Shown piece after piece: positions 1-14,003 of a stretch of DNA of 64,000 bases. Both the position numbers and the translations under genes were made by a program. The first letter of the stretch is position 1. Every line of letters begins with the position of its first letter. Source of the stretch: Apium graveolens (lineage: Eukaryota > Streptophyta > Magnoliopsida > Apiales > Apiaceae); contig NC_133652.1 of assembly GCF_009905375.1 (NCBI RefSeq), positions 124,455,205 to 124,519,204 on the forward strand. Direction: 5' to 3'. The notes under the pieces are model-generated. The model worked only from the letters and a program-made list of their open reading frames with translations, did no database searches and had not been told where the DNA came from.

Positions 1-2849
1 TGATTTTATGATTGAAAAATGATTCTTAAAGCTAAATGAGTCTTGCATGTGCCTTGTGTGTGCATTAATCGGAGGTCACAAGGTTGGAAACCTCGAAATG
101 AGGCACCACCGAGAAACCACCGCCACCGGTGATGAACTCCGGTGAACCGGTGGTGAGTTGTGATGTTAAAACTGAACTCTAATTCCACAAAACTTGATTT
201 TTAGTGTTTGCATGCTTGGTTTGTTTGAATTTCAAAAAGGGTTTTGATTTTTAAAAGTTAAGTTGATAATTGTTTGATAAGAATGAGTTGTTGAAGATTA
301 AGTCTATAAATTATGATTTGATTTGAATGACTAGATGTATTTAAAGCTAAATTAGACCATGCATATGTTTATTTGATGTAAAAGCTGCATAGGGCTTTGG
401 TTTATTAAGAAGGAATTGATTATAGTTGATAAAAATGATTGTTTGATGATTGTTTGGAAGTGATAAGTTGAATGGAGTGTTTAATGGGATTAGGAAGAAG
501 AAATTCGAATATAAATATGAGATTATAAGTTGCCTTGGTTCGAATTTTATTGATAAAGAAAGAAGAATTAAATTGGTGTGTTGTTCTTGCTTGAATTCAT
601 TAGAATTTAGGATTAAACCATGGAAAGATGCTTGCATGCTATGTATGAGATCAAAAATTGAAATGCATGTCGATTGTTCTTGAAAATTCGAATGATATAG
701 TTGTTTTTATGAGAATATTAAGTCGGATTAAGTGAATGTTTGATCGATTATATGTTATATGGATTTGGTATAAAAATTTGCTTGAATTTGGGAGATGTTT
801 ATAGGAAGGCCGAATGGTTTATAGTACTTAAAAATGTCAAATTCTAATTTAAGTGCTTGAATGGATCATGAAGATTAGTTAAGGATTGTATGTAAGATTT
901 TGCTTGATCTGCTATGTTTGGTTCGAATTAAAGTATAAAAGAAAGGGGATGATTGATTTGTGTTAACTATGGTTGTCGTGTTGGTTTAAAGATGACTTTA
1001 GGGTCGTTATTGTAAGTTTTGTCGTTTGTTTATTCGTATAAGAATTTCAAGTATAAAGAGCTATGTGTACTAATATAAAGTATGATTTGACTTCGAGTTG
1101 AGATAAGGATGTTTATAAGTCGATTGTCGAGTATATAAAGGTGTAAAGGTTAAGAGTAAAGTATATGACGTGTGATGTGCTATGTGCTTATGTGTATAAG
1201 ATATACTCGTACATTCGAGTCAAGGGTATAATCGAGCTATCGTATTGAGTAATCGTTCCAGGAACGAGAGTTGAGAAACTGATTAAGATTTTGGTTTTAT
1301 AGTAGATTCGGAGCGTGAGGGCATTCAGGCTAGGAAAGGAAATGGTATACTAGGTGGCAGTAGTTCAACCTTCAGGAAAGCGAATTCAGGCAAGTAACTC
1401 TCATTACTTGTGAGAATAGTTATAGAGAGGTTATTGTTCATACCCTGTTTTTGATCTTGATAAACTGTTATTGATAAGCTTACTGATTCAACCCTTTGGT
1501 AACCTGTCCTTTCTGTTCAAGTTATTTGTTAAGCCATGAATTGTATTGAACCCTATAATTACCTTTACGAACCCTTTTTAATGATACCTTATTTCTTGAT
1601 CACCCTATTGATCCTTGAAATAGATATTGATCCTTCTGATTTAAGTACCTTGTTATCCCTGATTCAGAATCCTTAGAGTTGTTCCTTGCTTGTCTTTGAA
1701 TTACTTCCTTAATTTTGTTTTCTTGAAATTTGACTTAAGAATGAGTTTCGACTCGAAAGAGTCTGAATAATTTCATATTCTTGGTAATAAATAAAATAAA
1801 TTTAGAAAAACCTACTTTTTCCAACTCAAGGTTTTCCAAACGAATTCCTGATGGATTGGATTGGGACGTAAGAGGCTAGTGGGACTAGTCCAGTCATGGT
1901 AAGAGGCTAGCGGGGCTAGTCCAATTTAAGGCTGAAATTATACCGATTGGTACCTTAAAGACCGGATGGAGGTCGGTACGGGCTGATCACCCGTATTATA
2001 ATGAAATGGAAAGATAAAGTGATCCAATCAAGGGTTCTATATTGATTATTTAAAATGGAACTAAAACATCATGTTCAGTAATTGATTCTTGAAAATGAAA
2101 ATGGTTTATATCACTTTGAAAAGAGTTGATTGTGATATTGTGAAGCTTAAAGCTCGTGAACCCTGATCTTAATCTGTTGATCATATAATTGGTTTCATAT
2201 AGTGAAATACTGTTGCTTTCCTTTCTGAAAGATCTGTTCTGATCCTTTAATGATTTGTGATGAATGTCGGCTTTCACCCTGCTTTGAGCCTTGTTCCTTG
2301 AAAGCCCCACATTTTTCCTTCATAACCCTTCCTTAACCCAAAAGATGGAAATCTGCCACCTAGAACAAATAAAGTAGAATGCTCTGAGATTGGTAAAGTA
2401 TATTGTGGATTTCATATCGTAGAACTGCTTTATAGTTACTTGCTGAGTTTTATACTCATATGTTTTATTTTAATCTAACCATGGCAGTTAAGCAAGAAGA
2501 TGGTCATGCTTAGGCACACTGCTCTTAAGAGCATACCTGGTGGTCCCTATCGTGTTGAGGGCTTCCGGTTGCCAGAGCAGGTAGTGGTATTTCTTAGTGA
2601 GCAAGCGCTTAGCCAGAGAATTGTAAAGATACAATGGGTTATTTGTCGGTTCCAAGCCGAAATCGATTATGTTTATTTAATATTATTTTGGGGTTGTAAG
2701 TTATATTTTATGATTGGTAGTTATAATCTTGTCTCATACTTTATCCTGTTTGATCCTGTTAGTAGTTAATCGGGATTTATGCTTATTTAATTATTAGATT
2801 AAAGGTGTGTGGGTCCTCATTTCCTAACCCCGAGATTGAGGGCGTCACA
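1..2849. mobile_element. Right-hand part of a long LTR-like sequence, left end outside the window
   Basis: No credible gene lies here. The segment ends sharply at GGGCGTCACA (2840-2849), a typical LTR 3' terminus, and on its right the reading frame of a FAR1-like pseudogene starts at once. The ORF on the minus strand that crosses the junction changes from FAR1-like residues to unrelated ones exactly there. The interior is AT-rich with a GC-rich hairpin pair at 1868-1923. Whether it is a solo LTR or the 3' LTR of a complete element cannot be decided, because the left end is missing. A similar LTR start may lie at 63702, but I did not align them. Confidence 0.35.
1868..1923. repeat. Two copies of a 25-bp hairpin motif
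   Basis: The motif GTAAGAGGCTAG followed by a GGG or GGGG core and CTAGTCCA occurs twice at a spacing of 31 bp. Each copy can fold through CTAG on both sides of the core. It sits inside the LTR-like segment and may be a regulatory repeat of that LTR. Confidence 0.5.
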
Positions 2850-4340
2850 ATCACCAACATACTGAATCTCCTCTACTTGATAATTATAAGTGGTCCTATC
2901 AGATTGCAGCAGTTGCCACTCACAATATGTAACATTTATCATTTCTTTCTGAAAATCCTTAAACTTGTCAATCGTATAAACGTCTTGAAATTGCTTTTCT
3001 AGAATATGATGCGTGACACAAGGAATAGTGGTACTCAATGAACGAGTTCAACATCAACTTCTTTTTTCACCTTACCTTTTAAAGCATTGTTATACTTCCC
3101 TGCAGATTCTCGTAAATATGTTTTAGCATTAAGATAGCCATTAAAAAATGCATTCATGCTTTCACTTTTTTGTGTAGTAGACATTCCTGCCCAAAAATAT
3201 TATTTCACAAAATAAGGTATTCATCTATGTTGCTCTTCACACAAACCTATTAACCGGTCATTATTTCCAAATTATAAATGGACATTATATCACTATATCA
3301 TAATTTAAAGGTATCAACATCAATGGAATCATAAACAACATTCTGAAACTGAAACTTTAGTGATTCATATTCCTTATACCCTCTTTATTTTTCAGGATTT
3401 TTTTCATAAATACCATAAACACCATCAGTGACATTCTTCAGGAAAAACATGTTCAATTGTATTTTTATTGCTCGGTTTTGATCGGTAATTATAGCACTTG
3501 GTGGAATATTAAACATGCAATTATGCCAAGTTTTGAACAATCATGTGAATGTACTTTTGTCTTCGTTTGAAATTAACCCACACCCTAATAATATTGATTG
3601 TCCATGATGATTAATCAAACAAAAGGCGCAAATGGCCTATCATATTTATTGGTCAAATATGTTGTATCAAATATAACAACATTTTCAAACTCTCTATAGG
3701 CTGCTCTGCATCGAGCATTAGCCCAAAACCATTTTTTATTCTATTTTCATCATCAAGGTCTGTGGAATAATAGAATTCAGGATCCATTGATTATGCCTTA
3801 TTAAAATAATCTTGGAGGGACATAACATCACCTTCTGTCAATCTTAATCTTTTATTGTTCTTATAAATTTTTCACAATCTTTTTTATTAAAAGTCATATT
3901 TTCATGACCCCCATGTTTAATCACAAGTGCATTATAACTCTTATTCATCAGAATACCAGCTTCATAATATAAATTAAGACTTCTCTTTACTTGTTTCATC
4001 AATTTTCTATTGCATCAAAAACAATACGCTTTATTTGGACTCAAACTATGATCATGCTCATTATTGATTTGACTTACATGCCATTTATAATTCTCCCCTC
4101 TTTTTGCACAAAGTCTTACTTTATAACTTGATTTCACAGTAGGTTTGAGATTAAAACTATCTATCACTTTTCTTAGTGAATCACCATATCAATGACACAC
4201 CATTGTTAAGTATGTGTTAATCCCATCATTTTTTCTTGTATTTCTTATCATAACTCAAAACCCATTTATAAACCATATCGTATATAATATTCATGAACTT
4301 CCGTATCATAACTAAATAACATGTTTACCTTCGAGATTTT
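2850..4340 (-). pseudogene. FAR1-related (FRS) gene remnant, MULE-transposase derived
   Basis: Reading the minus strand from about 4340, conceptual pieces match the order of FAR1/FHY3-type proteins. First comes a FAR1 DNA-binding region (around 4266-4030, with RLCAKRGENYKWHVSQ then an H-D-H motif). A GGHEN stretch near 3920 follows, then the MULE transposase core (TWHNCMFNIPPSAIITDQNRA, about 3550-3480). Next is the hallmark GMSTTQKSESMN box (about 3190-3150), and last the tail EKQFQDVYTIDKFKDFQKE (about 3000-2940). FAR1-family proteins are transcription factors derived from Mutator-like transposases. Stops and frameshifts are scattered through the length, so it is not functional. The C-terminal part is cut off by the LTR ending at 2849, so the zinc-finger SWIM end is missing. 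Confidence 0.72.
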
Positions 4341-5865
4341 CTAAATCTTCATTTTCTTCATTTTTTTACTTCCTCTACCCATTAATATTACCAATCAAAA
4401 TCCATATTCATGTCCATAAAACAAACTGATGAATCTTAACAATACATATATAAATATGTGTGTATTAATTCTTATGATTTAGAACAGAGTAAGTCGTAAA
4501 GTATAGAATACCTGATCCGCGAAAAAATATGTCAAGAAGTAGAAACGTCTGTGATGTTTGTGTATTTTAATATACATAATTTTTTATGTGAAAAATGAAA
4601 TATAAATTAATTTAGATAATTTGATAAGAGGGGTGAGAGGAAGTGGATCACGTGTTAATCCTAAAAACTTGGTAGTGACTTTGTAGTGTTTTAAGACATG
4701 TGTTAAGATTTATTGTTATTTTGTAAGCACAATTTAAAACTATAACATCCCGCACTTCCGTAATATTAATTCTAAATCAAAACTAAAAGTAAAATACAAT
4801 TTACTAATTCACGATTCAATTACAAAGGTTGACTATTACAAAGTGCAGCTAAAAGCGGAAGTCCAAAAGTCAATCTACTCCAAACCAATGTCCTCGAATT
4901 CTAATGTTATCCAACTCGAATCTTACACCGAACATGAAATTATAAGTAATGAGCTATACATCCCAGCAAAAAACCAATCAATCCAACTAGTAGGCCAAGT
5001 AACAGATACATATATAAAAAAATACGATAATCTATACGATACGACATACGAAATAAACAATTTTAATACATGTTCTTATTCTTATTCGATACACATAATC
5101 ACATAAAAATAATAATTCAAAACTCATAATCCATGTCACGACCACTACAACCCAGTGATAACGGTCCTAAATTTTCAAAAAAATTGTCACTACAATCCGG
5201 TGACTACGGTTCTAAGTTCTTATTCGATATTTTCACAAACCATGGCACAAATCAAATATCCTAAATTATCATTGCCACACCACACATATATACAATAATA
5301 CATATCACTTCAAAATATATTATCACTTAGCCCATGTTTTGTTAATCGAATATACACACGTGACACATAGTTTAGAGAACACTAATAAAATCGATCAAAA
5401 ATTTACCTCAAAAACTGACCAGATTTGAATTTATCTATTTTGACCACTAAATGACGCTTTCTTAAAAAATACGAAACATGAAAGTTGTAGAGAATGAAAA
5501 GAACTTTCCGAAAAGTTTGGAATCAACAAATTCTGACTTACGGTGATTTTTTTATGAAATTTACAAGACTGCTGATTTTTGTGTAAAAGAGCCCTACGAA
5601 TTTTGATATTAAAAATGAGGAAGATGAATGTGATGTATTTATAGATTTACAAAACCCTATTTTTTAACCTATACAAGTTATTCATATTAAAATCTGATCC
5701 AAATTTTAGGCCCATTAGTCTAATTCAATTTTAAATCCTAATCTTAATCAAATCTTAATCCTATGAAAGGGGTATAGGAAGGAAAGAGCCAAAAGGAAGA
5801 TGGAATTTGAAGAAGAAGAGATAAAACCAAAGCCAGCCTAGTCTACTTCTACAAATCAATCAATT
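4341..5865. other. AT-rich stretch without a supported gene; possible degraded LTR
   Basis: No ORF here resembles a known protein. A run beginning near 4746 with ACATCCCGCACTTCCG, and two copies of a CACTACAA-xCCxGTGA-xxACGGT motif at about 5149 and 5190, look like LTR sequence of a Ty3-type element read in reverse. I could not find matching ends or a target duplication. Confidence 0.3.
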
Positions 5866-6396
5866 ATGTCCATATTGGAGCAAGTTGAAATCAAGGTCCA
5901 TCCTGGTGTGAAATTCATGGTGAGCCAATCATTAGTGTTTAAGTACAAGGGTGGAAAGGAATTTACTTGGCCTCTTCATAGGATTCTCAATGAAGGCTAC
6001 TCTATCTTAGTAAAAGTATTCTCTGTAATCAACAAAGATTTTGGATTCACCAAGGTGGCCAAAACAGAGATACTTAACAAAATTCAACAAGTTCAAAGAA
6101 GCTGGAGAGAACCAGGTGCACTACCAAGAATCTTAACTATTCTCTACACTGGAAGTAGAGTGCACTTGAAGCCTTACTGGTTGATAGAGTTCAAGGATGA
6201 GAGGAACACCAGAATATTTTTCTGACTAGAAGATCAGCTAAGAATATCAAGTAATGAAATTCTAAATAAAATGCAAGAGATGCTGGATCTATGTAATAAA
6301 GATGAAGCTGAGTTCTACAGACAACTCCAACTCCAAATAGAAGAGAACAATGTGAAGCTTGGAAAGAAGACTAGACATTCAAGGAAAAAGGATTAA
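5866..6396 (+). pseudogene. 3'-terminal ORF of a Sirevirus-like copia element
   Basis: An ATG at 5866 opens a 119-codon frame that stops at TGA 6223-6225. The same frame then continues to TAA 6394-6396 with sensible, charged, helix-rich sequence (EDQLRISSNEILNKMQEMLD). The TGA is therefore probably a mutated CGA inside one protein of about 176 codons, possibly the end of a longer ORF. It lies directly upstream of a polypurine tract and a 3' LTR. That is where Sireviruses carry their extra, envelope-like gene, but I see no transmembrane segment and do not claim an envelope function. The rest of the element to the left is missing. Confidence 0.5.
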
Positions 6397-6579
6397 TCTG
6401 CTCAGACTAGAGGAGCACCTTGAATAAAGCTTGTAAGACTTGTGTGAACTTTCTTTTGTCAACTTTCAATAAACTTGCAGCACTTATCATTTTAATCTGC
6501 TATTGAATGATCTTTTTGCAAAAGGTGTTTTGTTATCATCAAGTTCTCTTAAATTTATGCGTACAATTCCAGAAGACAT

Positions 6580-6593
6580 AAATTGGGGGAGAT
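6580..6593 (+). other. Polypurine tract of the Sirevirus-like element
   Basis: The purine run AAATTGGGGGAGAT lies immediately before the LTR start TGTTAGG. This is the usual primer for plus-strand DNA synthesis in LTR elements and fixes the LTR boundary and the plus orientation. Confidence 0.75.
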
Positions 6594-7600
6594 TGTTAGG
6601 AATATGTTGTAGTCTTGATGATATTTCACCAAAATACCTTAGTAGATTTAATTAAGTGAGTTTGAGCTTTCAACGGATAATCTTACTTGTCATCCGTTGT
6701 AAGAGTAACTTTTGTTTAAATAAGTCTTTGTAGCACAATCCTGTATATTGTAATGTCTTGAAGGATTAGAAGTTGTAGGATATTATAAGTCATGTTGGCT
6801 TCTAGTATGATATGCAAAATAGGTTGGCTACTTGTAAATATTAGATGCCTTGTAATTTTGCATAAGTGAAATTGAGTCAACTGTTATGGAAATACTTTCA
6901 ACAGATGTTTCCACAAGGCTTCGACGGATGACCCAAGTTCCAATCAACGGATGATCCAATAGAATCTCGACGGATGATCCAACAGAGTCTCGACAGATAA
7001 CAAATTCAAATTGGAGTTGATAGTGACTTGACAGTCACATGGGTTGATTGTATATAAAAAGGAATGTGGCAGCCTGTAATCAGGATTATGAAGATCAAGA
7101 AGCATTCCCATTTCTATGCTACCTTGAAGAAATACAAAGATGCCGGATGGAGAAATGAAGAAATATGTGATTAGACTTAGACATGTTTATTTTATTAGTT
7201 TGTCTTTTTCACATATAACTAGGTAATATATAAACCAAGAGTAGCAAGTAGAAAAATATCGATTGAAAGAACTGAAAATAGATAAGGCACAATCTGTTAA
7301 GAATTTTTAAGTTCTCTCTTTTGAAAATTCACTTGTAAGCAGCTGTGTGCTTTTTGCATCATAGAGATCTTCTACATTTATATATATCTTTGGTGGAAAC
7401 AACAATCCACCAGAAAGTTTTTAAACATCCTTATTTATTTACTTTGTGTTTGAATACTTGAATATTTCTTATCCGCACTTAGCATATTCATACACAGTTA
7501 TATTTATATTTGTAAGAAGTTGTAAAGATTGAAAGGGAACCAAGAATTACATTCAACCCCCCTTCTGTAATTATACTTATTAGATTGTTTGGGAATAACA
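6594..7600 (+). mobile_element. 3' LTR of a Sirevirus-like copia element (1007 bp)
   Basis: The LTR runs from TGTTAGGAATATG to GGGAATAACA and follows a polypurine tract. It shares its start, its CCTTAGTAGATTTAA stretch, its CACCAGAAAG box and its end with the LTR at 43789-44838, so both belong to one family. It holds several copies of the family motif CGACGGATGAT or close variants, on both strands (6671, 6691, 6922, 6945, 6968, 6991). The matching 5' LTR is absent from the window, so this is a truncated insertion. Confidence 0.75.
7051..7058 (+). promoter_or_regulatory. TATA box of the LTR
   Basis: TATATAAA lies about 450 bp into the LTR, just after the cluster of CGACGGATGAT motifs. This is the expected U3/R arrangement. 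The related LTR at 43789 has lost this box. Confidence 0.55.
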
Positions 7601-8404
7601 CTGTGTTCGACTACTGATATGTGCGTATGTAATTAATTATCACCAAAAAATAATACAAAATATAAAGCTAAAAAGTGATGTACTTTAGAAAAAATTCGCA
7701 CATGTATGTTAATAATTTTTATGAAATAATTAAATGGAACTACAAATTTTGATTGGATTCGGTTCTAAAAAAATGAACTTTTATCTTACTTCAAACCAAA
7801 CTAAATGTACCCAGTATAACCCGCTTCAAGTGGGGTTTGAGCAGGGTAGAATGTACGCAGCCCTGCCCCTACCCTGAAAGTCGGGAAACTATTTTTGTGA
7901 AGACCACAACTTAGTGCTTAATACATAAAATATCGTGTGTGATAGTTTCGTGACAATACATTACCGTGATTTGATTCGCACAGGGCTTAACATAACAGAA
8001 TGCATTTGAGCATATATAATGACATATAAAAATATGTAAAATTTAACCAACACATATTTGATCATATAATAAAAAAGAGAGACTTTGATAATATAATAAA
8101 CTAGACAATACCTTGACCCATGATTTTATTCATATGAGACTTACCTTTGCCCTGAAATTTCCATTTTTTGGAACATTATTGTGCACAATAATTTGCTCGC
8201 AAGTTATGCACAACGATCACGTGACTTCTCCAACCATTATGATTCAACATATTTTGAATCATGAAAGTGTCTCATTCCGATGTTCATCTTCTTTACCCTA
8301 TCGTATGTACATTACCAATCTTCTCAAGTTGGATCTTAAACGTCCGCATTCACGCTACGCAAAGAAGATTGGGAATATCACGAAACAACAACGGCTACAT
8401 CAAG

Positions 8405-8455
<51 letters not shown>

Positions 8456-8599
8456 AGAGAAAGAAGAACTATTATTCATGTATGGATACTTTGTGTATAG
8501 ATGATATTGACAGAACTCACCCCTGCCTGTATTTGTTGTAACTGAGGGGAAGGGATTACAACATTTCTCCCCATGTAGGATAATTGGTGATATTTTGCA
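7601..8599. other. Intergenic, no gene seen
   Basis: AT-rich DNA between the LTR and the hAT-type element. The open frames are short and without recognisable sequence. The only notable item is the AT microsatellite at 8405-8451. Confidence 0.5.
8405..8451. repeat. (AT)n microsatellite
   Basis: About 23 uninterrupted AT dinucleotides. It is likely to vary in length between individuals. Confidence 0.9.
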
Positions 8600-8607
8600 G
8601 TCTAAGA

Positions 8608-9296
8608 TAGAGATGCACAAAAAACCCATCGGGTCGGGCTTTATCCGGACTTTAAAAAGCCCGATTTTTTTGAAAACGGATCGGGCCAGGCTTTTTTAAA
8701 AATTGGGTCGGGTCGGGTTTCCTAAGAAATATAAAGCCCGTTTTAGGCTTGCGAGTCGGGCCGAACCGGGCTTTATCCGAGCTTTTTATTTATATATTAA
8801 AGAAATAATTTAGTATTTTATAACTCGAATTATGAGTAGTTTAAACACCGGAGAAAATAATATCTTGATATATCATATAGAGTAGTTTAAACACCAAAAT
8901 AAATAATTTTTTTTTTAATATAATATATAAATAATCATATATACTTTAATTACTTCTAATATTATAATATAATATTTTAAAAATCATAAAAAGTATTGTA
9001 TATTTTTAAATTTTATATTAAAAATCGGTTTTTAATCTGGCTTATCAAAAAACCCGGTCTTTTATCCGGGCCGAACCGAGTTTTTATCTGGGCTTTTATC
9101 CAGGCTTTTTTAGATCTGGGTTTTTATCCGGACTTTTTTAGATCCGGAATTTTATTCGGGCCGGGATGAATTTTCGAGAAAAAAGGAGGCCCATTTAAAG
9201 TCCGCGGTTTGGCCGGGTTTTTTACCAGGTTAGACTTTTTGGGCTTTTTTCCGGATCGGATCGGATTTCGGGTTTCGGATTTTTTAAACATCTCTA
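8608..9296. mobile_element. Non-autonomous hAT-type transposon (689 bp)
   Basis: The element starts TAGAGATGCACAAAAAACCC and ends with the near-inverse (ending TTTTTTAAACATCTCTA). It is flanked on both sides by the identical 8 bp GTCTAAGA (8600-8607 and 9297-9304). Eight-base duplications and TAG-type ends are characteristic of hAT elements. The two ends are packed with GC-rich motifs such as GGGTCGGGCTTTATCCGG and GGGCCGAACCGGGCTTT, on a very AT-rich centre. They resemble the subterminal repeats to which hAT transposases bind. No transposase is encoded, so it would need a partner in trans. Confidence 0.85.
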
Positions 9297-9571
9297 GTCT
9301 AAGACATAGAGAAGAGAAGACGAGAGAGGACAAAACACGTAAGATGAGAGAGTTTCTTAACTTTTTAAACATACACAGACAGTAAACAACATCATATTTT
9401 TTTGTTTAATATTGTTCACTCCAAATTATTTATTTTGATTAACATTTTATAATACATATTAAGTGTAGATCAAACTTCAATGAAATCAAATTGCACCAAT
9501 TATTTTATTTATTATGTTTAAAAAGTCATATAATTATTTTAAGCACCATTTAAAACCAGAGACAACGGACA

Positions 9572-9633
9572 TGGGCCGATTTTGATATTGGCTAGCAAGA
9601 AAAGCCCAAATTCATAAATTAGTGTATGGGCTT
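9572..9633 (+). promoter_or_regulatory. Site II elements of the ribosomal protein promoter
   Basis: TGGGCC at 9572-9577, AGCCCA (inverse TGGGCT) at 9604-9609 and TGGGCT at 9628-9633 lie 110-175 bp before the start codon. TGGGCC/T site II motifs are a known mark of plant ribosomal protein promoters and link transcription to cell growth. A pyrimidine-rich stretch (about 9690-9716) between them and the ATG is the likely start region. Confidence 0.6.
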
Positions 9634-9745
9634 AGCCTTTTAGGTTTTAAGGTTTCCGAGGATACAACAAAAATATACCTTTCATTTTTATACCCTCTGT
9701 TGCTCTTCTTCTTCAGATCCTGACGGCAGCGCCAACACAGTAGCT

Positions 9746-12066
<2,321 letters not shown>

Positions 12067-13943
12067 GTAGTTCATTTTGGCATGGACTTGTAAGATGTTT
12101 TGTTTCAGATCCTCCTTTAAAAAACTTAGTAAATCTTTTGCAACGCATTATGGGATATTCGGGTTTAGGAACTTTATGATATAAGTTTTGTGGCTAGTAA
12201 AGGCTGTTGTCATGTGATATTCAGTTACCTGGTAATCATGTCTTCTGCTAAATTATTCAGTAAACATTATTTCCAATCTTACATTTAACTTTCGGAAATA
12301 TATTGTCAACTACAAATCATACCTAAGACGACAAGTAATGAGAAGGTATTGATTAGTCTGTTTACAAATTACGGTTTTGTAAGTATCATATAAATGTCAA
12401 AGTTGCTAATTATCTAACTTGCGGCCACGTTGACACTGCAAAGAGGTCGAGTAGAATGATCATGAGTGATCGTGTATATCTCATGACTCAGGCTATAAAG
12501 ATACGAAAATGACAAGCCGCTGGCTGGTTTTGAAACAGGTGAGTAATTAAGATTTTTAGTTTAGTGTTAGAGTAGTGCGATTCTCGTGTCCCATAAACAA
12601 GCCCACTTTGTTTGTTTCTTTCAGGATTTGATTTATAAATTTCTCATTACATGGCACGCCCGCATTTGCCTCTTATCCCTTGCGTTTACACTCCAACTCT
12701 TATTTTAATTTTCCCCTAAACTCAATTATCATGGATCTCGTAACTCACGGTTTTTGAAGTTTGACCCGCAACTGCCTTCACTTCCATTTCTTATTTTACG
12801 GTACTTCTTCTGTTTGTGTATATACTTTCACAAATGGTACAGTTCTGTTCGTAGTTAGCTTTGGTTTCAATTTCTTTTTCTTTTTTGGGTTGTTGACATT
12901 ACTTACATATATCACTCATAGTGACACGATATAAACAAGTCGTTAGCAAAAACAATGTTAAACAAGTCATTAGCAAAGTGAGTTGATAATTGTACAAGTT
13001 TCTTAAGACACAGGATTTGGCTTTGATTCATTTCTTTGTGTTCAAAAGGTCGTGTATCCAAATTCATTTTTATGTAATTAACAACAAATATCAGATGGTA
13101 CAATAATTTTCTTTGCGAATTTGTATGTGAATTTTCCTTTATACTTCTTATGATTTGTATCAGAGGTACAAACATAACTTCCAAAAGAATTTCCAAAATA
13201 TACATGGTATATTTTAATTGGTGGGACTTGTTACATTGATTAGCAATTAACCAATCACAAAACAACACCTCATTTTCTGGGAATATTTTGTGAATTATTT
13301 TTGGAACCTCTAGAATTACTCTTTTTACTCGGCGATTTTTGTGATGTTTTTACTCGATAATTTTTGTGATACTTAAGATAAATCACAGTCCTTTTTTTAA
13401 ATTTAAAGCAAATTTTATCAATAATCGGAACAAACCCCTGATTTGAAAAATAAATAAATTAGTTAAATAATTAACTATTTTATTTTCGAATTGCTTAAGT
13501 AAGTGAATATAAATATGTTAAAAATTAAAATTGAAAATAACAATTTGCCCAGTAATTCAACCCGCATTTCTCTTAAAAACAATAGCTTCACCCTCTCATA
13601 AATTTCGTGAATAATTTTGGGCGACTTGTTGAACTATATTTGTTTTAGAAATAAATGGGAAAAATAAATAAATTTGATAATGACAGTAAGTGGGATAAAT
13701 AAATGAGGGATAGAGATATAACGTAAGTAGGCCATAGTTACGGTGTTGAAGTGGCATAGTTTGTTTGGAGTCTTCTTGGCACCACAAGTCTATTGTACTT
13801 GTTTGAATCAGCCACACACGCGTCACTCCTCCACACCTTAGTGTTCAACACGATCTCCAGGTGTAAACACCATAATATTTTCCATATTAAACAATAAAAA
13901 TCAAAATTAAAATGAAAGACAAACTCCCGTTCACTCACTCCTC
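12067..13943. other. 3' flank of RPS9 and intergenic DNA
   Basis: The first few hundred bases hold the untranslated end of RPS9. Beyond it the sequence is AT-rich, and I see no gene or element with clear ends. Confidence 0.5.
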
Positions 13944-13950
13944 TATATAA
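13944..13950 (+). promoter_or_regulatory. TATA box of the small host gene
   Basis: TATATAA lies 50 bp before the ATG at 14000. With a usual 30-base spacing, transcription would start near 13975. That excludes any start codon upstream of that point and leaves a leader of only about 25 bases. Confidence 0.7.
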
Positions 13951-13985
13951 ACACGCATTCAGCCACTTGTTGTGCTCAACATTTC

Positions 13986-14003
13986 ATGTTCATACAACCA
14001 TGA
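13986..14003 (+). promoter_or_regulatory. Five-codon upstream ORF overlapping the main start codon
   Basis: An ATG at 13986 opens the frame ATG TTC ATA CAA CCA TGA. Its stop codon overlaps the main ATG in the form ATGA (14000-14003). Ribosomes that translate it would end exactly on the main start, an arrangement that can allow termination-reinitiation or restrict expression. The reading is direct; the regulatory role is inferred. Confidence 0.45.

Noticed and set aside
4843..5106. 87-codon open frame
   Set aside because: Low-complexity composition in a likely degraded LTR; starts and ends without signals.
8113..8541. 142-codon open frame on the plus strand
   Set aside because: It runs through the AT microsatellite (repeated Tyr-Ile), has no known motif and no promoter signs.
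12912..13268. 118-codon minus-strand frame between the two host genes
   Set aside because: No recognisable domain or promoter; it contains an internal near-repeat (FANDLFNIVFANDLF) that fits AT-rich non-coding DNA.
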